Made by a program: the position numbers and the translations under genes
Notes under the pieces: model-generated
What the model was told of the DNA's origin: nothing
What the model saw: the letters and a program-made list of their open reading frames with translations, nothing else
Database searches by the model: none
Part shown: positions 60,377 to 64,000 of the stretch, in pieces
Position numbering within the stretch: position 1 is the stretch's first letter
How the letters are laid out: each line of letters begins with the position of its first letter
NCBI GenBank assembly: GCA_910585645.1
Contig: CAJUFP010000009.1
Location: 1-64,000 of the forward strand
Source: an uncultured Hungatella sp.
Lineage (GTDB): Bacteria > Bacillota > Clostridia > Lachnospirales > Lachnospiraceae
Reading direction: 5' to 3'
Length of the DNA: 64,000 nt

Positions 60377-61483
60377 TTATTTTGATAGTTCAAAGAAAAA
60401 GTCTTTCCACTTTACAATGTGATTACCCAGGTGATTATCTGGTGCGTTAAATACATCTTCTGCTGAATCTTCTAATCTATAGTGATCGGAAAACAACGAG
60501 ATCAGATCTTCTTCTTTCATTACCCTGCACGCATAGTCTCCAATGTAATGATTGTAGTTCCCCATGCGATTTACATGTTGAACCGTTACAAATGTTTCAT
60601 CTGAAACAGGGGTTTTTAATATCGCAATTCTATGGGGATGAAATATTATTACCTTTCGAATGATCTCGTCATAATTTTCTATATACTGCAGGCAGCTTCC
60701 AAAGAGTGCCAGATCGGGTTCCTTTCCAGACATATTCTCAAGGCTATTTTCGAAAATTATTCCCATATCATTTGGTTCTTGTGTGCATTGCTCAACAATT
60801 TTTTCCTGTTCAACGATCGTCCATTTGAATGATATATCCAAATTTTTTAAATAATATTGCAGATCAACAAATACAGTGCCAAATCCGCCGCCAAAGTCAA
60901 GTACACTTAGTTCCTTCTTTTGCAATTGTACGACTGTTTTTAGCATATAAAACAGGACGTCATAGTGATGTCTTATCAGGTTCTTTTCACGTCGGTCTCT
61001 ATGTTCTATAAATTCCTTATAGTCAAACTGCAAAATGTCCTCATCCGCATATCCTGCTTTGCTCTTTTGAGCAGCCACTTTCCACGATGGCGCTTTTTCT
61101 AAAGTTAAAAAATTATAATCTTTCTGCAGCTCAAAAAATTGTGATGATTCTCCCTCGTCATATAACTGAATGATCTCTCCGTTAAAACTTTCATTTGCAA
61201 GCAATTCATTTTCCATGTCCTTTTGATAGGTGAGAGAGGAGATTATTACAGCATCTACAAGGTTCCACTGTATTTCATCGATACCTTTTACAGTCTTATT
61301 ACCGATCATACCATAGGGGCGTTTGTCAACGATTGAGATTTTATCCCAAAAATCTATGATGCATGTCAGACATAAAAGCTTTTCTGTATGGATACCACTT
61401 CCCCGGACAACAATATTTTCTTTACCTTTCAGTGACTGTCGCAGTTTCAAATTGATTTTTTGGATTTTTTGTTCCAGTTCCAT
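60377..61483 (-). CDS. Putative methyltransferase (TIGR04325-like) with N-terminal nucleotide-binding-like domain
   Basis: A 368-residue protein. Residues 1-125 hold a variant Rossmann segment (NIVVRGSGIHTEKLL, AVIISSLTYQKDM). After PSWKVAAQKSKAGYADEDIL comes a SAM-dependent methyltransferase core with VLDFGGGFGTVFVDL. The order and wording match the family of putative methyltransferases found in surface-sugar clusters. GGGAGG precedes the ATG. Confidence 0.78.
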   Translation of the reverse strand: MELEQKIQKINLKLRQSLKGKENIVVRGSGIHTEKLLCLTCIIDFWDKISIVDKRPYGMIGNKTVKGIDEIQWNLVDAVIISSLTYQKDMENELLANESFNGEIIQLYDEGESSQFFELQKDYNFLTLEKAPSWKVAAQKSKAGYADEDILQFDYKEFIEHRDRREKNLIRHHYDVLFYMLKTVVQLQKKELSVLDFGGGFGTVFVDLQYYLKNLDISFKWTIVEQEKIVEQCTQEPNDMGIIFENSLENMSGKEPDLALFGSCLQYIENYDEIIRKVIIFHPHRIAILKTPVSDETFVTVQHVNRMGNYNHYIGDYACRVMKEEDLISLFSDHYRLEDSAEDVFNAPDNHLGNHIVKWKDFFFELSK

Positions 61484-61504
61484 TTAATTTTCCTCCCTAT
61501 GATG

Positions 61505-62536
61505 CTAACTGATCTTTTTGGCCAGGATCACATTATCCAGGTAGATGTAATCTGATTTCGGAAGCATCTTGCTAAGAATAGATCCCCAAATATTAAAATG
61601 AGCGATCAATATTCCCTTAATGACTTTATTATGGATATTTTCATACACATAATTATTGATCAGTTCCGAAACACTTTCAATGTATCCTGCATTGGACTCA
61701 CATTTTAGAATTTGAAATCCATTTGAGATCAGAAGATTTTTGAGCCCTTCATAAGTATATCTTCTATAGTCGTTAGGCCAGCAATGTCTCGGATATACAA
61801 ATGGAACTGTGATCAGAGCGGTTCCTCCCGTTTTTAATACTCGGTTTAACTCTTTCATGATCTCCTCAATATTGATCACATGTTCAAAAACCTCTGATGA
61901 GATCATGGAATCAAATGTTTCGTTTTCAAAGGGGATGTGTTTGCCATCGTAGTAAGTGATCCCAATATTTTTGTATTCACCTGGAATATCGATCTCTATT
62001 CCAATGTATTCATCTGCCTTAAAAAGCTTTTTATATGGCTGGGTTCCGCATCCGAAATCCATTACTTTTCCGGATATATATTCACTATTTTGCTGTATTG
62101 CTGTATAAAGATCTTTTCTTGAAAAATAATTGTGATCTGTGAACAGCCCTAAGATAGATGGATGAAATAGTTCATATCGTTTTCTTCGGTTGTAATATAG
62201 CCCCATTATTCCATATACGTTAAATAATTTTTTATATATGGAAAATTCTTCTGGCCGTATTCTTCCATAGGGCAGTAAGATCTTATTAATCGGAATTCCA
62301 TATTTCAGAAGCTGTTTTCTGATGGGCTTCCAGTATGTAGTAGTTGCGACTATCACATAATCAAAATCTTTATCAGGAACAAAATCGGGAGATATTATGG
62401 GTTTTCCATAAAACGTTTCTGTCCATTTATCCGCATTATTGTCTGTAAAGCAGATGATTTCTGTCTTGATCTTTGACAGCCACTTTACTAGAGTACGACT
62501 ATCTTTTCCTGTTCCAAATACAATGATCTTATTCAT
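61505..62536 (-). CDS. SAM-dependent methyltransferase with N-terminal nucleotide-binding-like domain
   Basis: Residues 1-110 form a PglD-like Rossmann domain (IIVFGTGKDSRTLVKWL, DYVIVATTTYWKPIRKQLL). Residues about 150-260 are a class I methyltransferase (VMDFGCGTQPYKKLF, FDSMISSEVFEHVINIEEIM, LKTGGTALITVPFVYP). A sugar or glycan terminus is the likely methyl acceptor. GAAAGGG precedes the ATG. Confidence 0.85.
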   Translation of the reverse strand: MNKIIVFGTGKDSRTLVKWLSKIKTEIICFTDNNADKWTETFYGKPIISPDFVPDKDFDYVIVATTTYWKPIRKQLLKYGIPINKILLPYGRIRPEEFSIYKKLFNVYGIMGLYYNRRKRYELFHPSILGLFTDHNYFSRKDLYTAIQQNSEYISGKVMDFGCGTQPYKKLFKADEYIGIEIDIPGEYKNIGITYYDGKHIPFENETFDSMISSEVFEHVINIEEIMKELNRVLKTGGTALITVPFVYPRHCWPNDYRRYTYEGLKNLLISNGFQILKCESNAGYIESVSELINNYVYENIHNKVIKGILIAHFNIWGSILSKMLPKSDYIYLDNVILAKKIS

Positions 62537-62539
62537 ATT

Positions 62540-63532
62540 CTATTCCCTTTCTGCCAGCAGAACGCTTCTTCTAAAATAACCTCGGTCATGCATTAAATGA
62601 TCCAGATCATCACTTCTGAAATGCTCTATGGAGTTATAATCTATACCATCATCAGTTAGATGATATTTTATATTGATTTTTTTGAGCAGTTTTAGATAGC
62701 TAACATACAATTCTTCCCTAAATTTATCAGGTATCATCCGATTGGCGTGATCTAAACAAACAACATCCTTGTCGAATATCTTAAATAGAGAATAGTGATA
62801 AAAAAATAGGCTATATCTTTTCATATTATTTTCCAGATCGATCAGATCATAAGAATCATCTCTATTTTTTATCAGATCAAACCGCCCGGCATTCCATGGA
62901 GCTACTCCGAGACCATGATCTTCTGTTATATATACATCGTCTCGCTGTTCCCATTCTTCCAGATACTTTTGATCGCCAAATTTTCCGTTTTCGAATCGGT
63001 TATAGCACCATTCTAAACATTGTTCTCTCCAATGTTCTAATATTTCCAGACTTTTTGTCTCCTTTTTGAATGGTACAAACTCGACACAGTATTTACCGCA
63101 TGGTGCTTCAGTATGGCGTTCTTTTTCGCTGAACCGATGGGGGACCAGCATAGTCGAATATTCCTTTAACTGATCCAGTAGCAGATCCGGGTTTTGATAG
63201 AAGTAAATATCCGCATCTAAATAGGTACACATATCACAGTTGTAGTGATGAAGAATATAATGGATCACACAGGGGGTACAAGTCCAACAATACTCAGCAG
63301 CAGAACGATTTCCTTTAGCCACAAGCATCTCGGGAGCTTCTTTTTCTATATCACTTATAGAGATGACAACTATATGTGGTATCTGTTCGGCAGTTAACTT
63401 GGAATATGCCAGATCATCCATAGCGACTATGTATAATTCCATCTTATCATCAAGCCGCTGTAATGATTCAAATAATGCCAGACCACGGGATAGATACTTA
63501 TGATTAAATAAAGTACAATATATATTTTTCAT
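62540..63532 (-). CDS. Glycosyltransferase, GT-A fold (GT8-like)
   Basis: A 330-residue predicted retaining glycosyltransferase: TLFNHKYLSRGLALFESLQ at the start and the metal-binding DxD in CTYLDADIYFYQNPD near residue 104. GVAPWNAGRFDLI and YHYSLFKIF follow. No membrane segment is evident. The acceptor is unknown. AGAGGAG precedes the ATG. Confidence 0.82.
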   Translation of the reverse strand: MKNIYCTLFNHKYLSRGLALFESLQRLDDKMELYIVAMDDLAYSKLTAEQIPHIVVISISDIEKEAPEMLVAKGNRSAAEYCWTCTPCVIHYILHHYNCDMCTYLDADIYFYQNPDLLLDQLKEYSTMLVPHRFSEKERHTEAPCGKYCVEFVPFKKETKSLEILEHWREQCLEWCYNRFENGKFGDQKYLEEWEQRDDVYITEDHGLGVAPWNAGRFDLIKNRDDSYDLIDLENNMKRYSLFFYHYSLFKIFDKDVVCLDHANRMIPDKFREELYVSYLKLLKKINIKYHLTDDGIDYNSIEHFRSDDLDHLMHDRGYFRRSVLLAERE

Positions 63533-63533
63533 A

Positions 63534-64000
63534 TTACTCCTCTAAATAGGCATCGATCGCCTGATAGACATCCATTCCTTTTCGGATCCTTTCCGGTGTA
63601 CTGTACCAATAAACGTGTTCCTGAATATCCTGCATATATAGGTGTATGACACAATTATTTTTATATTTATTTTTTATTCCTAAAAGAATGTCATAAAGAT
63701 TAACATTCCTCAGATCCAGCGGCTGACGGCCCTGGTAGAAGAGATGTCTTACAGCAGTCAAGTTGATCCTTTCCTCCACATATCTGATCACATCTAAAGT
63801 ATAGGGACCGTTCCACTCAATAAAATGACACTGTTCATTTTCCAGATCGGAAACGACTGGTATCATATTCTTCTGTACAATCATATAGATATGGTCTGGC
63901 TTTTCCTGGCCCTGATTTAAATAGGTGATCAAGGATGTGATCTGCTCCTTTACGCCTACCGCAATCACAAACACGTCAGTCCCAGCCAAGTGCTCAAGAT
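63534..64000 (-). CDS. Unrecognised protein, partial at the right edge
   Basis: The reading frame is open to the end of the window (it reads LEHLAGTDVFVIAVGVKEQITS at the edge), so the gene starts beyond 64000. The visible ~155 residues have alternating strands and helices (PDHIYMIVQKNMIPVVSDLE, NLYDILLGIKNKYKN) and fit no family I recognise. It lies one base from the glycosyltransferase gene, so it belongs to the same operon. The TTG at 63989 is an internal codon rather than a convincing start. Confidence 0.6.
   Translation of the reverse strand, partial: LEHLAGTDVFVIAVGVKEQITSLITYLNQGQEKPDHIYMIVQKNMIPVVSDLENEQCHFIEWNGPYTLDVIRYVEERINLTAVRHLFYQGRQPLDLRNVNLYDILLGIKNKYKNNCVIHLYMQDIQEHVYWYSTPERIRKGMDVYQAIDAYLEE

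Overview
The window looks like a motile, moderately GC-rich member of the Lachnospiraceae (Enterocloster / Clostridium cluster XIVa type). This is inferred from Firmicute-style flagellar genes (FliY, CheC, CheD, CheV, sigma-D), a LicT-type antiterminator with an RNA target, strong AGGAGG ribosome sites, and choline-binding-type wall repeats. The genus is an inference. No tRNA, rRNA or CRISPR array was seen.

Left part (1-9.3 kb): a phosphoribosyltransferase-fold protein; a divergent aroF-tyrA-aroA operon on the minus strand; an antiterminator-controlled PTS operon (antiterminator, IIA, HPr-like, NagE-type IICB); and galE. Promoters and terminators for most of these units are readable.

Middle (9.3-37.6 kb): one long plus-strand flagellar/chemotaxis operon: flgB, fliE, fliF-G-H-I-J, fliK, flgD, a small flagellar operon protein, two tandem flgE hook genes, flbD, motA-B, fliM, cheY, flgC, fliY, fliO-P-Q-R, flhB, flhA, sigD, two flgF/flgG-type rod genes, cheC, cheD, cheV, and a secreted wall-binding-repeat protein, closed by a strong hairpin. 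flgC is displaced; fliL, flhF, flhG, cheA, cheB, cheR and cheW are absent from this locus. FliY carries four copies of a FliM-type EIxAML peptide.

Right part, plus strand (37.7-48.3 kb): a surface-glycan cluster with a phosphonate core. It holds a PEP mutase fused to a nucleotidyltransferase, phosphonopyruvate decarboxylase, a LicD-family transferase, a second nucleotidyltransferase, a sugar epimerase/dehydratase, a phosphoesterase and two glycosyl/polyol-phosphate transferases. The simplest reading is PEP to phosphonopyruvate to phosphonoacetaldehyde, then a CMP-activated phosphonate that LicD attaches to a glycan. The expected aminotransferase is not here. A ~100-residue domain of unknown function occurs both alone and fused to a transferase.

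Right part, minus strand (48.4-64 kb and beyond): a serine recombinase sits between the two convergent clusters. Upstream of it is a visibly AT-rich nucleotide-sugar operon making GDP-mannose and GDP-6-deoxy-hexose (pgcA, manC, rmd, gmd), a 3-amino-6-deoxy sugar (FdtA/FdtB-type), and a CMP-activated acid of unknown identity (aldolase fusion plus KdsB-like enzyme). It also encodes an acetyltransferase, two methyltransferases and glycosyltransferases. Four consecutive products carry a similar N-terminal nucleotide-binding-like domain. The position next to the flagellar operon suggests, but does not prove, flagellin or cell-surface glycosylation.
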